DNA of 25,950 nt, taken from the NCBI GenBank assembly GCA_003427395.1, contig BFEA01000350.1:391122-417071 (forward strand), read 5' to 3'. Below are positions 10,442 to 20,117 of the stretch, in pieces. The first letter of the stretch is position 1. Each line of letters begins with the position of its first letter. The translations under genes were made by a program, and so were the position numbers. A model generated the notes under the pieces. It worked only from the letters and a program-made list of their open reading frames with translations. It was not told the DNA's origin and did not search any database. Source of the stretch: Chara braunii (taxonomy: Eukaryota; Streptophyta; Charophyceae; Charales; Characeae).

Positions 10442-11806
10442 TGCTGTCCTGTTATCTAATTTACGAATAAAAATTTTAAGAACCTAACATCCAGATCGGA
10501 TTCTAGCAGTGAATTAACCGGCTAAACCTTTGTTCCTCGTAGACGTCTGTGAATTTACTGGAGCATGGTTAACCTACATGTCTTAACATCGAGTTACGGG
10601 TCCTCCCAGGTATTCAGTCGGGCCGCCTCCATAGTTACACGAAAGGTAGCTATGACCTACCTGAAGCGATAGGTGATGGCGTGCCGAAACTACTGCAGCG
10701 ATATCACGGTGGTAGCGCCCGCAGCCGAATACTCCGTCGTTGCCGACAACGAAACTGCTTGGTCCGAGCGCACGAACGGCGCCGGCGGAAGCGTTCCGGT
10801 CGGACCCGACCTCGAATTGTCCCCGTTATGCAAAGTTGAAAGGGTCCCCGTCCACTTCCTTTGCAATAATATTTTCGGAACAGGGTACGGGCCCGTTGCT
10901 TTTTCGAAAATAGCAAAACGGAGCTCCCAGACTTCACGCCACGAACGTCACGTCCTAAGCCGTCTTCACAATCCATTCAAATCGGAGCCCCCGGGGTTCA
11001 AGGAAGCCGGTGGGATACCAAGAAAATGGATATTTTACTTACCGTAAGTATGGTGGGATGAGGCCCTTACTCACACTGCGACATGTGTACCCAAAAGCGC
11101 AAAACGAAACGCCGACGGTGGGTCACAGGGACTTAGGGTTAGATCCCATTTCTTATAGGAAGGGCACTTTTAGGCAAAATTTGGGATCCCATCCCGGAAA
11201 GTCGGGGAAGTGAAAACAGTTTCTTACGTGGTGGCACGCGCGTGATTGTAGGGTCGGTAGTTCTACCAATTTTAAAAAGAGGCCAACACCGTAGCGAAAA
11301 AGAAGGCAAGATTTTTTTTTCTTTTGTTTTTTGTTTTGGTCCTAACGGTAGTCCTGGAATGTCCGCCTTCGGTGTCCAGTGTGTGACGGCCGGCACGGTG
11401 CCGGCCCGGGGCCCCTAACGGTAAGCAGGCACCACATCTTGCCCCGAACCGGCCATAAGACACACACCCACGCCCTGGTACCGTTTACCCGGGTGGGGGT
11501 CTTCGGCGCTTCCATTACATAGCACACAACTTTTGTACCTTCGGCCGCAATCCCTTGCTATACGACGTGCTCTTTCGCTTTCTGTACCGTAAAGCACGTC
11601 GTCCGTTGCTCACGTGAACCTCCCGTCGAAGATCCCCACTCTGTCCATTTGCATATCAAGGCCACATCTGATCGGTGGGGTCGCGCTGCTGCCTTCAACT
11701 GCCACGTGTCTGCGCTTCGTACTCGAGGTATGGAGGCTACTTGTCTGCCTTTCCAACGTTGTTCGTCGTCCCCGTCCCCGTCCCCGTCCTTGGCTCCTGT
11801 TGAGAC
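10442..11806. other. Gene-free stretch between LINE and Myb/SANT region
   Basis: The part next to 10441 should include the LINE 5' UTR, but I cannot place its boundary. Open frames of 60-125 codons occur on both strands without recognisable domains. A 19-bp perfect palindrome lies at 11388-11406, flanked by a 10-bp direct repeat. Triplet-like ccccgt repeats occur near 11768-11790. Confidence 0.5.
11388..11406. repeat. 19-bp perfect GC-rich palindrome
   Basis: Arms ggccggcac and gtgccggcc are exact reverse complements around one central G. The direct repeat cctaacggta flanks it at 11341-11350 and 11414-11423. Confidence 0.9.
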
Positions 11807-13396
11807 ATGCATGTCCCGCCATCGACCCCTGCCACGTACTTCGCAAGTTATCATCCTTCGTCGCCTGTTGGAGGCGGGTCGTCTTCCTCCCGGCCCATCC
11901 CCTTTATGCCGCACGGTTTACCACCTCTGCCATCATTCAAGAATCTGCACACTTCGATGTACGGGTGGGGAGAGAGTCTCGGTCTATGACATCGCGCCTC
12001 GCTGAAGGTGACAGCTATGGACCGCAGCGAGGTGAAGAATCATATGGGATCAGTGTCGGCTATCAGGCGTGGGGAATGCCACGTGGAGGGCAGTGGCAAC
12101 AACCACCGCAAGGCGCAGGGGCCAACGGGGAAGGAGAGTTGTCTGCGGGGGGGGCAACATCCTCTGCACGTACATCATACGTTGCTGGCGCTGCACCGAA
12201 CATGCATGCGAGGGTGGCTGGAAACACGTCCACGAACTATTATTCAAAACCGCCTGCTGCGAACATGGTTGGAGGTCTGTCGCAGTCCATACCTTTGGAT
12301 GCTGCATTTAGCAGTCATGATGGTCATCGTCTTCATGTGCACGATTCCGAAATCAATGTCCCAGAGCCTTCTCAAGTGGTTGCCGACCTCGGCGAGGATA
12401 TGGACAAGCACGATGCTGGAATGGACGACACGTGGGCTGGTGCATCTGCCGACATAGCTGGTACGCAAAGCACGGGTAATGTAACAGTGGACCTTACCGA
12501 TGATGGCAAAACGGATGACACGGCGGGTGGACATGTGAGGAAGAAGGGCAAAAGGGCAAGGGGGGGAGGGCATGGTGGAGATGATGCGGGGAAGGCCAAA
12601 GTCCGAGGTCCTGATTGGTCTTCAGCTGAGAGCGTCACACTGCTCAAACTGCTTTTTGAAGAAGACTGTATGCAGCAGAACAGGCAGGCAACAAATGAGA
12701 AGCAGGAAGGACAAGTACGCTTGGATTGTGAAGAAGCTTGTTGAGAAAGGATTTGTCGAGCGCACCGTGGACGAATGTGAGAGGAAGTACTACGGGCTCC
12801 TTGGCGGCGAGAAAAGGATTCGTGATTTTGGAAAGAAGTCTGTCTCGGCCTCTTACTGGACAACGTCACGGGATGTAAGAAAGGCGGCAGGACTTCCGCT
12901 GACATTCGAACGTGAGTTCTATGAAGCACTGCAATGGAAGCTTGCAAAAGCAGATGGTCACTATGATAGGCTGATGCAGAGTGTGAATATGGAAGGAGGG
13001 TCGTCGAGCACAGACATGGATGATGAAGACATGGGCGGTGGGGAGGACACAGGTGGTGTTCGCCGGAAAGCAGATAACGACAGTGGTGCCGCAGCGAAAT
13101 TCACTCGAAGTGGTGGGCGTAGAGGGCACCTGAGACGTTCGTCGTCAGAGAGTTCTGTGGAGGGAGGGAGAGGAGGCACATTCGCAGATGTCGCCCACGC
13201 TCTCGTCGATGCCACCGACAGACAAACCGATAAGTTGCCTGGCAGTTTTGTGGACGCCATGGCTAGAATCAACATGACCATGGCAGATGGGAACAACACA
13301 TTATTGCTGTGTTTTGCGATGTTGTCCGATTCGTTGGCGGGACAGCCCGCGTCTGCTCCGGCAACGACACACGGGGGTGGGGAGGGGGGTGGTTGA
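11807..13396 (+). pseudogene. Myb/SANT-like DNA-binding protein gene (frameshifted)
   Basis: The proposed start is the ATG at 11807, opening a Ser/Pro-rich N-terminus. The frame shifts near 11985 to a Gly/Gln-rich and then acidic segment (11986-12690). A Lys-rich stretch precedes the DNA-binding domain, which begins with the block RGPDWSSAESVTLLKLLFEE and shifts frame near 12690. It continues with KDKYAWIVKKL, then ERTVDECERKYYGLL and RIRDF. That layout (Trp helix, Trp helix, Cys-x-x-Lys-type third helix) is the Myb/SANT-like or trihelix domain of PIF/Harbinger accessory proteins. The C-terminus is acidic, then Ser-rich, ending in a Gly-rich tail at 13396. Such proteins bring the transposase to element ends. 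A Harbinger transposase lies at 16467-17390 on the other strand. A host trihelix factor is an alternative. Confidence 0.72.
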
Positions 13397-13539
13397 AGAC
13401 AGCATGAAAAACATACAGTTGTTCCGAACAGATTTGCACCTTTTTTTTGCCGATTTGTCGGCTTGCCCTGTGAATGATGTGGTGCGAATTTATTTTTGTG
13501 TTTTTTTTTTCGTTCCCCCCCCCCCCCCCCCCCCCCCCG

Positions 13540-13571
<32 letters not shown>

Positions 13572-13666
13572 CTAGAGGGGTCCTCTCCGTCTGACAACTG
13601 TCCACCCGCATGTGCCGTGCGTGATGACGTTGTTGCAGGTTTGTGATAGAGGGGGCAGAACCACGT
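13336..13666 (+). repeat. Duplicated gene-end segment, copy 1
   Basis: It covers the coding end (AGQPASAPATTHGGG...), a T-rich stretch, a long C tract, and a block ending gttgttgcag|gt that resembles a 3' splice site. The same order recurs at 14423-14660. Blocks shared with copy 2 include gcgggacagcc, tctgctccg, gacagca, tgcgtgatg and ttgttgcaggt. Confidence 0.82.
13515..13570. repeat. C24-G-C31 homopolymer tract
   Basis: Almost pure C on the plus strand for 56 bp with a single G at 13539. The minus strand is therefore poly(G), with very high G-quadruplex potential. It sits between a T-rich run and a splice-acceptor-like block. The exact length may be an assembly artefact. Confidence 0.95.
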
Positions 13667-13766
13667 GTGCTCATGCCTGGCTATGTGCTCAATTTCTGTG
13701 GAGGTGGTGAATGATTTCGGCGGGCCTGTTTTTTGGATACCCGGTGTGAGCCCGGTCTATAGTGTA

Positions 13767-13779
13767 TAGATAGATAGAT

Positions 13780-13860
<81 letters not shown>

Positions 13861-13880
13861 NNNNNNNNNNNNNNNNNNNN

Positions 13881-13937
<57 letters not shown>
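13767..13937. repeat. (GATA)n/(GA)n tract containing an assembly gap
   Basis: A short TAGA run passes into a long GA run, interrupted by 20 N at 13861-13880. The true repeat length is therefore unknown. Open frames through it on the minus strand are artefacts of the repeat. Confidence 0.97.
13861..13880. other. Assembly gap (20 N)
   Basis: Twenty undetermined bases within (GA)n. Sequence may be missing or misjoined here. Confidence 1.
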
Positions 13938-13941
<4 letters not shown>

Positions 13942-14523
13942 AGTGCATACAATCTTCAATGGAATCTTCGTCGGGTGTGTGGTGGTGGAGAAGGAGGTGC
14001 TGCACAGGCGGGATTTGGTGCATCCGCCCGAACTGGTGTTCACCGATGACGTGATCTCTCGTGGGTATAGGTGGTACGATGTGCACGTGGGCAGGTTGTA
14101 TGTCATGGAGGTGTTGCCGGCGCTTGGATATGACAACACTGATCTGCTGTCCGACGTCATCTTCTTCGCGAACAAATTGCAAGACATAATCCCGGACGAG
14201 TGGGATGGTAATAACCGTGACGTTGTGGGGGATATAATCTGACATGTGATGTTGGCCATATCCGAGGAGCACCACGACAAGATGGTGGACACCCCTTGGC
14301 ACAAGACCGTGTTGGAACCCCCGCTCAGGGGCAGACCGTGACCTGCACGGACTGTTGCAACCTTGGGACCCGGAGGATGATAATCGACGATCTCGCTGTT
14401 GGTGAGAAGCGCACGTGCTTCATGGCGGGACAGCCGACATCTGCTCCGAAAACGGGCCATGGGTACGGGGCAGGGGACGGTTGCAGACAGCAAGCCAGAG
14501 AGTTTTTTCCCGCACGAATTTGA
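13937..14523 (+). pseudogene. C-terminal region of a second Myb/SANT-element protein
   Basis: The frame from 13937 reads a well-behaved, non-repetitive protein segment with blocks such as VHPPELVFTDDV, VMEVLPALGYDNTDLL and DIIPDEWDGNNRDVV. It reaches a TGA at about 14240 and continues in the same frame through EEHHDKMVDTPWHKTVLEPP to about 14340. Another frame then carries a segment ending in AGQPTSAPKTGHG (to 14523), which is homologous to the tail of the upstream Myb/SANT gene. From memory, similar C-terminal regions accompany Myb/SANT-like proteins of algal Harbinger elements; I know no enzymatic function. The 5' part is missing, possibly in the sequence gap. Confidence 0.55.
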
Positions 14524-14660
14524 TTTGTAGTTTCTTTTTTTTTTTTCGCCTTCTTTTTCTCGGGGGGGGACCCTACCCATCTGACACTTGTCCATCTGCA
14601 TATGCCATGCGTGATGGCCTTGTTGCAGGTATCTCATCGGGGGCCCGAACCACGTCTGTG
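14423..14660 (+). repeat. Duplicated gene-end segment, copy 2
   Basis: Related to 13336-13666: coding end with AGQPTSAP, T-rich run, homopolymer (here G8, not a C tract), then a block ending cttgttgcag|gt like a 3' splice site. It is about 1 kb downstream of copy 1 in the same orientation. Confidence 0.82.
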
Positions 14661-15247
14661 ACAGGGATGTCATCCTCTCCGCTTCGCAATGTCACAAAAG
14701 TCGTGGACATGGCGGGTGATTTTGCGCTGACCCACAGGAGGATGATTGAACAAGCTCATGAGCTCGCACGCAAGAGAGGTGTTATTTTTATATGCTTGTC
14801 CGCTATGGTGAAGGAGTTGAAGTGTTTGCGGGAGCAGGTGGACAAGGCTTCCATGAGAGAGGGTGTGGCACTTTCGAAAGCAGAAGTTGCAGAGACCACG
14901 ATCGCTGTCTTGCGGGATGAGGTCTAGAGCGACAATTGGCAGTCTACGAAGGGACATCGTTGAATTCAGGGGCATATCGTGACGATCATGTCAGCAATGT
15001 GCACAAGTCTAGGGGCAGGCGAGGAGAAACCATGACGAGGGTCACCGTGTCCTTCAGCAATTTGGTTGTGGACAGTCCTTACCGAACACCTCCGCAGAGA
15101 TGTTTGTCCACATCCTGTGGTGGCAGATCGCCGTCAGTTACGGCGACCATGTCACCAGACGCGAACCGCCGTGATGTGACAGTTGTCCATGATCAGCTTT
15201 GGAGGGCAATGAGTATGGAGCCTGATTCATCCACCGACTCTAAATAG
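14628..15247 (+). pseudogene. Coiled-coil exon remnant downstream of a splice-like acceptor
   Basis: Directly after the acceptor-like cttgttgcag, an open frame runs to about 14927 and encodes a helical, heptad-like segment (HRRMIEQAHELARKR, VKELKCLREQVDKA, AEVAETTIAVLRDEV). A TAG and a frame change follow. The next frame continues plausibly (ERQLAVYEG onward) to a stop at 15247 through a Ser/Thr-rich tail. It is likely the last exon of the Myb/SANT-element protein. Function is unknown; the coiled coil suggests oligomerisation. An independent small gene cannot be excluded. Confidence 0.5.
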
Positions 15248-15950
15248 TGCTGCATAGATGAGGGGGTGATGAATAGTTCATCACTTTGATCCTTCAATTG
15301 CAGTCGTTCATGTGTCCTTCGTCTTTTTCTGGTTTCTGGGTAAGGTTGTGACGAAGGGCCTGGGTGTTTACGGGGTAGGCGTGACAGATTTGACTGTGGG
15401 CAGTCACAACCCTTCTTTTCATTGCTGGACATAACTTTTTCTCATTAATTGTCATTCTATTGTCATTGTCCGTGTGACGGTGTGTACGCCACGTGAGATT
15501 GTTGGAGGTGCCATTCATAGAAGGTCGTGTCTGTCATGCACGTCACTTGTGTATGGAAAAGGATGGCATGAAAATGTGATAATTTGTTTCGGGTTATGAT
15601 TTGGAAAATGCATGTAGGCAGTGGTAGAACGACAAGGCGTGATTTTGCACCTTTTCGGGCCTTGGGAAGGAATACAAATGATCACACCGCTCGCGTGCCA
15701 GCTATCAAGAAACAACATGAACAATAAATACTAAAACAAAAAAATATAAACCATGACTCAACGGTACATCCATGAGCTGCTGATAAACACACCGGAGTTC
15801 GAATCTTGTCGGAATGGAATGAGTAAACTGACTCTCAATTTAACTGGGTGTTAACAGTTCGATGATGACACCTCAAGACTGTCGCCCATTACAAAAAAGA
15901 AAAAAAATGTAAAATAAAATAAATTAGGAAAAAACTTATGAACACATGTG

Positions 15951-16121
15951 ATTGACAACGGATCATGACATGTCGTGTTGAAATCTAGTGTGTGGAGGGG
16001 GTCCGTTCCAAGAAAAAAAATTGATTGCCTATTGATTCGGACAATGTATGCAGGCCATGCCTTCCAAGCACTTCCTATTGACAACGGGTCAATCCATGTC
16101 CGTTTCAAATGCTTTGTGTGT
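15951..16121. repeat. Diverged direct repeat, 126-bp spacing
   Basis: Segments at 15951-15995 and 16077-16121 both start attgacaacgg(a/g)tca and share catgtc, aaat and tgtgtg blocks at matching offsets. About 45 bp is alignable. Confidence 0.6.
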
Positions 16122-16377
16122 ATAATGAATATTGTGAATGGTTGGGAGTGAATTGTAGGTGGATGACTGGATCCCAATTTCGTAATGTTTCAATACAAAA
16201 AAACTCAGGACACACTAGAAATGACAAATCCAAACACACGACCCACAAAAAAGAAGACAAACCAGAGGTTTCCATCACCGAAAGTAGACACGCAATATTG
16301 ACGACCCTCAGAACAGGTAAAAAAAAAGTAATAGCACAAAAAACTATGCACTCTCTCTAAAAAATATTTTTTTTTTT

Positions 16378-16380
16378 CTC

Positions 16381-16419
<39 letters not shown>
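16378..16419. repeat. (CT)n microsatellite
   Basis: CT run with one G interruption, following an A/T homopolymer, about 50 bp beyond the 3' end of the transposase gene. Confidence 0.95.
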
Positions 16420-16423
<4 letters not shown>

Positions 16424-16466
16424 TCGAGAGGCCAATCAAATCATGTGAAAGCGCCCTGGGCAACAC

Positions 16467-17390
16467 TCATCCACGTGCACCAGCAAGCGCACAAAAAACG
16501 CGGGCTACATGAAGAGCGTAGCAAAGCACAGAGCAACGAAGAGCCTCCGCTGAGTCTTTCTGTTGTAGATGGGTTCCATACAAGGTGGACCCCTCGCATC
16601 GAAGAGTGGTCTCGCCATCACTATCGTCATTGTCGATGTCATCCGCAGATTCTCCTTCATTCTTACCATCTCCGTTGTCGTCCACGCCTTCCGCATGTTC
16701 TCCTTCACTTTCATCGTCTTCACTATCATCATCCGGTCTCTGTCGCAACAGTTCTTCGTCGACTGGGATGCCCGCGTCAATAATGATGTTGTGCAAAATG
16801 CAGCAAGCGAATAACTGATAACAAAGGCTCTCCATATTCGCGATGTGTTTGCGCCCAAAGAAACTCCACATTCCTTTCAACCTGTCGAAGCACCTTTCAA
16901 TCGCAATGCGCAGGGCAGAGAACTTGTTGTCAAATGATCTCTCCTGCGCCATCCGGTTATTGCCGCCAAACGGTGTCATCAACCACGACAGGATTGAATA
17001 ACCAACATCTCCCATCATATATCTCCCCATCACCACGCCATTCATCAACACATTCGTCCTCCGCGTGAAAGACTTCCTCCCTTCCTCTCCACGCCAGTAC
17101 AAATTAGACAGATGTAGAACACGTGAATCGTGAACAGAACCATGTGCACCGACAACGACATCCAGTATATGCAGGTTCTCATCGCACACAACCTACCCGT
17201 GGATTGAGTATTGGCTGTTGCGATCGAAGTACGGCTCCGCCTGCCCACCACGTGGCTTATTAATGTAGATGTGTGTACAGTCAATGACACCGAAACAGTC
17301 GGGGAAACCTTTCCCTCGTAGTAGTCGAGGGTGACCTGCAAGCGAACATCTGTCGACCAACACAAAACATGCCCGTACTCCGCGCACTAT
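16467..17390 (-). pseudogene. PIF/Harbinger transposase (DDE_Tnp_4 type), 5'-truncated with one internal stop
   Basis: A single frame runs from about 17390 to 16467, broken only by a TAG at 17195-17193. The DDE triad is visible: Asp in GVIDCTHIYINKPRGG (codon 17282-17280), Asp in MMGDVGYSILSW (codon 17009-17007), and Glu in IERCFDRLKGMW (codon 16898-16896), with 36 residues between the second Asp and the Glu. HGSVHDSRVL and CILHNIIIDAGIP are further family blocks, and the C-terminus is very acidic. Harbinger transposases cut and join the element ends with help from a Myb/SANT partner, and one lies at 11807-13396. The N-terminal part is missing because Gypsy sequence begins at about 17390. If the TAG were an error the remaining domain would be intact. 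Confidence 0.87.
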
Positions 17391-17396
17391 CCGGCG

Positions 17397-18367
17397 AGGG
17401 GGGAAGGGCATGCAAGAATACAAGGCCCATCTCCTCGACGTCATTCCAAACTATGGCGTCGCGAATTCTCGCAACGGAAACCACGTCACAAGCGATCGAA
17501 GTATGAGGTGTGGCGATCGTACACGGGACTAACACTCCGTTTCGATCATGAACGTGAATGGTTTGGTCATGGAAGTTCACCGGATGATCGGCGCTACGCA
17601 ACCAAGACATGCCTAAAATCATGTCGAGCTTGGTGTCGAGGATGTCGAATGACACCCGGCTCGCACGCAAGTGGTGCAAAGCATACCGGGACGCCGTCAA
17701 CGCATCGGTCAATTGACTTTTGCGTGCGTCCGTCTGCGAGTGTAACTTGCGTAGGTTGCGCCTTCCTTCGAGGGCGAGGGCCGAGGCCCGCGCGTGCAAT
17801 AAAGGTTTGGCTCATAAAGTTGTGAGATGCTCCGCAATCAATCAAGGCACTACAGGTGGCCTTTCCGATTTGAATGCGAACATAGAACAATGGTGCGTCG
17901 GTTTTGGCGTACCTTTGGGTGGCATGCTCGCGGTCAATCTTCGCAAGATAGGAGCGGAGATCGACAACCGCTACTCCGTCGTCCGTCAACAGAGCTGGTA
18001 CTGCATCGTGCAAATAGAAACGTAGATGTGCCATTAAGGCATTACAATGCAGCTTTGGCAAGGATCCGGTCGAGGGTAGAGGTATCCAAGTGAAGTCCTC
18101 TCTCATGAGCGGATCAAAGTCCTCAAGCCTTGACCACGCCGTCGAGTCCCCGAAAGTGACTGGCGAACTAGCCGGCTCACTTGCTGACGGTGTACAAGCT
18201 GCACATACGCTGTCCACTTGCACGTGGCTAGGCTGGTCCAATGGTGGCACCAGCTGGGCTGCATAATCCTCATAAGAACAATGAGGATCAGCGACTAATG
18301 CATGCTCCCCGGCAGTGACATCGGTTGCTAGCAAGGCAACCGATTCCGGCGGAGTGTAGAGAGGCAT
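17397..18367 (-). pseudogene. Gypsy-type retrotransposon pol N-terminus with retropepsin domain
   Basis: The open segment starts at the ATG at 18367, about 20 bp after the gag stop. After an acidic linker comes the aspartic protease: FYVRIQIG, then ALIDCGASHNFMS (catalytic Asp codon 17839-17837; the DCGA form replaces the common DTGA). A one-base frameshift near 17655 moves to the frame carrying FDILDTKLDMILGMSWL and HPVNFH, the second half of the fold. Gypsy-like sequence continues to ALPPSP at about 17397 and then stops, replaced by Harbinger sequence. No reverse transcriptase, RNase H or integrase core follows. The protease would process the Gag-Pol polyprotein. Confidence 0.85.
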
Positions 18368-18387
18368 CGTCCCTCTCCGTGCGCAAC

Positions 18388-20117
18388 TCAGTTTTCCGAG
18401 TTAGCTGGACGGGCTACTGTTGCCTTGCCCTCTTCATTACATTGGGCGGTAGTATGCTTGACGCTGTTGCACCAAAGGCAATAGTCATTTTGCTGACGAA
18501 GCTCATATACTTGCTTCGTGATGTTGTAGGCCGTCCATGGTTGCTGCCCGATTTCGATCGAGGTCGTCTCTTGCCTCGCCTTCTTCTTTCGAACTCTCTT
18601 CGGACGCTTTGGCGGGAGCGCTGCGACAAGTTCTCCACCACTCGAGGATGCTGCTGTAGCGTGGAGATCCCGTAGTTCTGTTGAAACCACTGCATTGTTA
18701 TGCGTCGGTCGTTGGTAAGTTGGCGTAGCCACATATTGCGGCTGCTGTGCTCGCTCATTTGCGACCTTGTCGTCTGTTTGGATGACAAGGTTCGTGCGTT
18801 CAAGGATGTCCTTGAATGAGCTGTAGTCGTACTCGTTGCCGAGTGCCAACCGCAAACCAGTGCACGATCGGGATAAAAATTCCGACCGTATGTTCGGGAA
18901 CGAGAGGTCGAAGCCTGACGTGTGCACTATCTTCTGCCACTTGATGAGCCATTCTCTTGTCGACATGTTCCCTTGCGAGCTGGTGTAGAGTTTGTTCATG
19001 GCCGCCTTCTCGACGTTGCGGACCATGAAACGTGTAAACCACATTTGCTCAAGCTCGTCCCACGAAATGTTTTCGTGCAGCTTCTCGATCTTGCAGCCCA
19101 AAGTGGCCGCCGTGTGATTCATGAATGCCTGAGCTCCTCCAATGAGCTGGAGACACAAGGCCATCATCATGAGTTCCGCCGAGATATGGTGGCAAGCAAC
19201 TTCCGTGTTGAAAGCTTGCACCATGCTACGGCGTCCGACTTGTTATAGTCGTTGAACTTACTGATGTTGAACCTCAGCAACTTGAAATGTTTGACGGCGG
19301 CATCTGGTCTGATCTGCAGCTTGTCGACGTTCGCCTTGATGGAGGACACCGCGGTGTTGATTGAGTTCGGTTTGCTGAATGGATTGATATCGCCAATGAT
19401 ATCAACGAGATGGTCGATACATTTGTTGATTTGTTTCGCAGCGTCATAGGTGCAGCCTGGAGCTGCTGTGGAAGGCCTTGCCTCAAGAGCAACAATGCGG
19501 GTGTCCATCTGTTTCAGCTGGGTGTCTGCTAACTTGACGGCTGCTGCAAGCATCTTCATATTATGGTTAAGATCTTGTTGCGGCTTCCGTGTAGTCTTGG
19601 AATGAAGGTCACCCATGATGCTGTTCCAAATAACTGCGCGGAGTGTACATTGTAAAATGTCTGCCAGATCTTCTCTCTCCTGTTGTACTGCCGTCGGCTC
19701 TTCGCTTGCTACGGGGACATAACGCATACCTTCTAGCACAACTGCCTACTGATCTTGCTGGGAGATCATAATTTCGACACTGTCGGCGTTGAGTTTGTTG
19801 GTCACCATCTGCTCCGCCTCAACTTGTCGCTGAGCTTTGGCTGCAGCTTCTGCTTTTCTGCTTCGGCAGCATGTTGTCGTTCCTTGGCAAGGGATAGTGA
19901 TTCCGTATAGGTCTTCACTCTTTGAATGTAGTCTGAGATGGACTCGTTCAGCCCTTGAACAGAACAGACCGACAATGGTTCGGCATTGCTGGATGTTGAT
20001 GTCTCAGACGATGTTTCGCTATTAGGCGTGGACGCCATCTGTGCGCTGGTTTGTGGCTGCTGTCGATTTGCAGGTTGTTGTTGCTGTTGGAGATCTGCGA
20101 TCCGTTTGCTGCGTCAT
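18388..20117 (-). pseudogene. Gypsy-type gag with CCHC knuckle (frameshifted)
   Basis: The likely start is the ATG at 20117-20115, followed at once by a small frame defect; an in-frame ATG at 20038 begins the readable part. A Gln-rich, Ser/Thr-rich and coiled-coil N-terminus runs to about 19800, where the frame shifts. A TAG follows near 19750, and the frame continues from 19739 to about 19240. After another frameshift, 19224-18388 carries the capsid-like region (SWDELEQMWFTRF, STREWLIKWQKI) and a zinc knuckle, CLWCNSVKHTTAQC (18480-18439; Cx2Cx4Hx4C). A basic RPKRVRKKK stretch lies before the knuckle. Gag forms the particle and packages RNA. The pol segment begins just downstream in another frame. 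Confidence 0.85.

Larger units (their letters stand above)
15248..16440. other. AT-rich gene-free stretch
   Basis: No domain-bearing frame is seen on either strand. Contents are a B-box-like gttcgaatc at 15797-15805, a diverged 126-bp-spaced repeat (15951 and 16077), A-rich runs and a (CT)n tract at 16378-16419. It separates the Myb/SANT gene from the convergent transposase and may hold their 3' ends. Confidence 0.55.

Noticed and set aside
3385-10650. Target-site duplication flanking the LINE
   Set aside because: I compared the sequence left of 3424 (ending cggacaaggc) with the region beyond 10441 by eye and found no convincing matching direct repeat.
10673-11047. Plus-strand frame of 124 codons
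   Set aside because: No domain, overlaps a minus-strand frame of similar length, and lies where the LINE 5' UTR is expected.
13681-14673. Minus-strand frames of 87-330 codons through the GA tract
   Set aside because: They run through (GA)n and 20 N and translate to Ser-Leu repeats. The plus strand carries the better protein-like segments.
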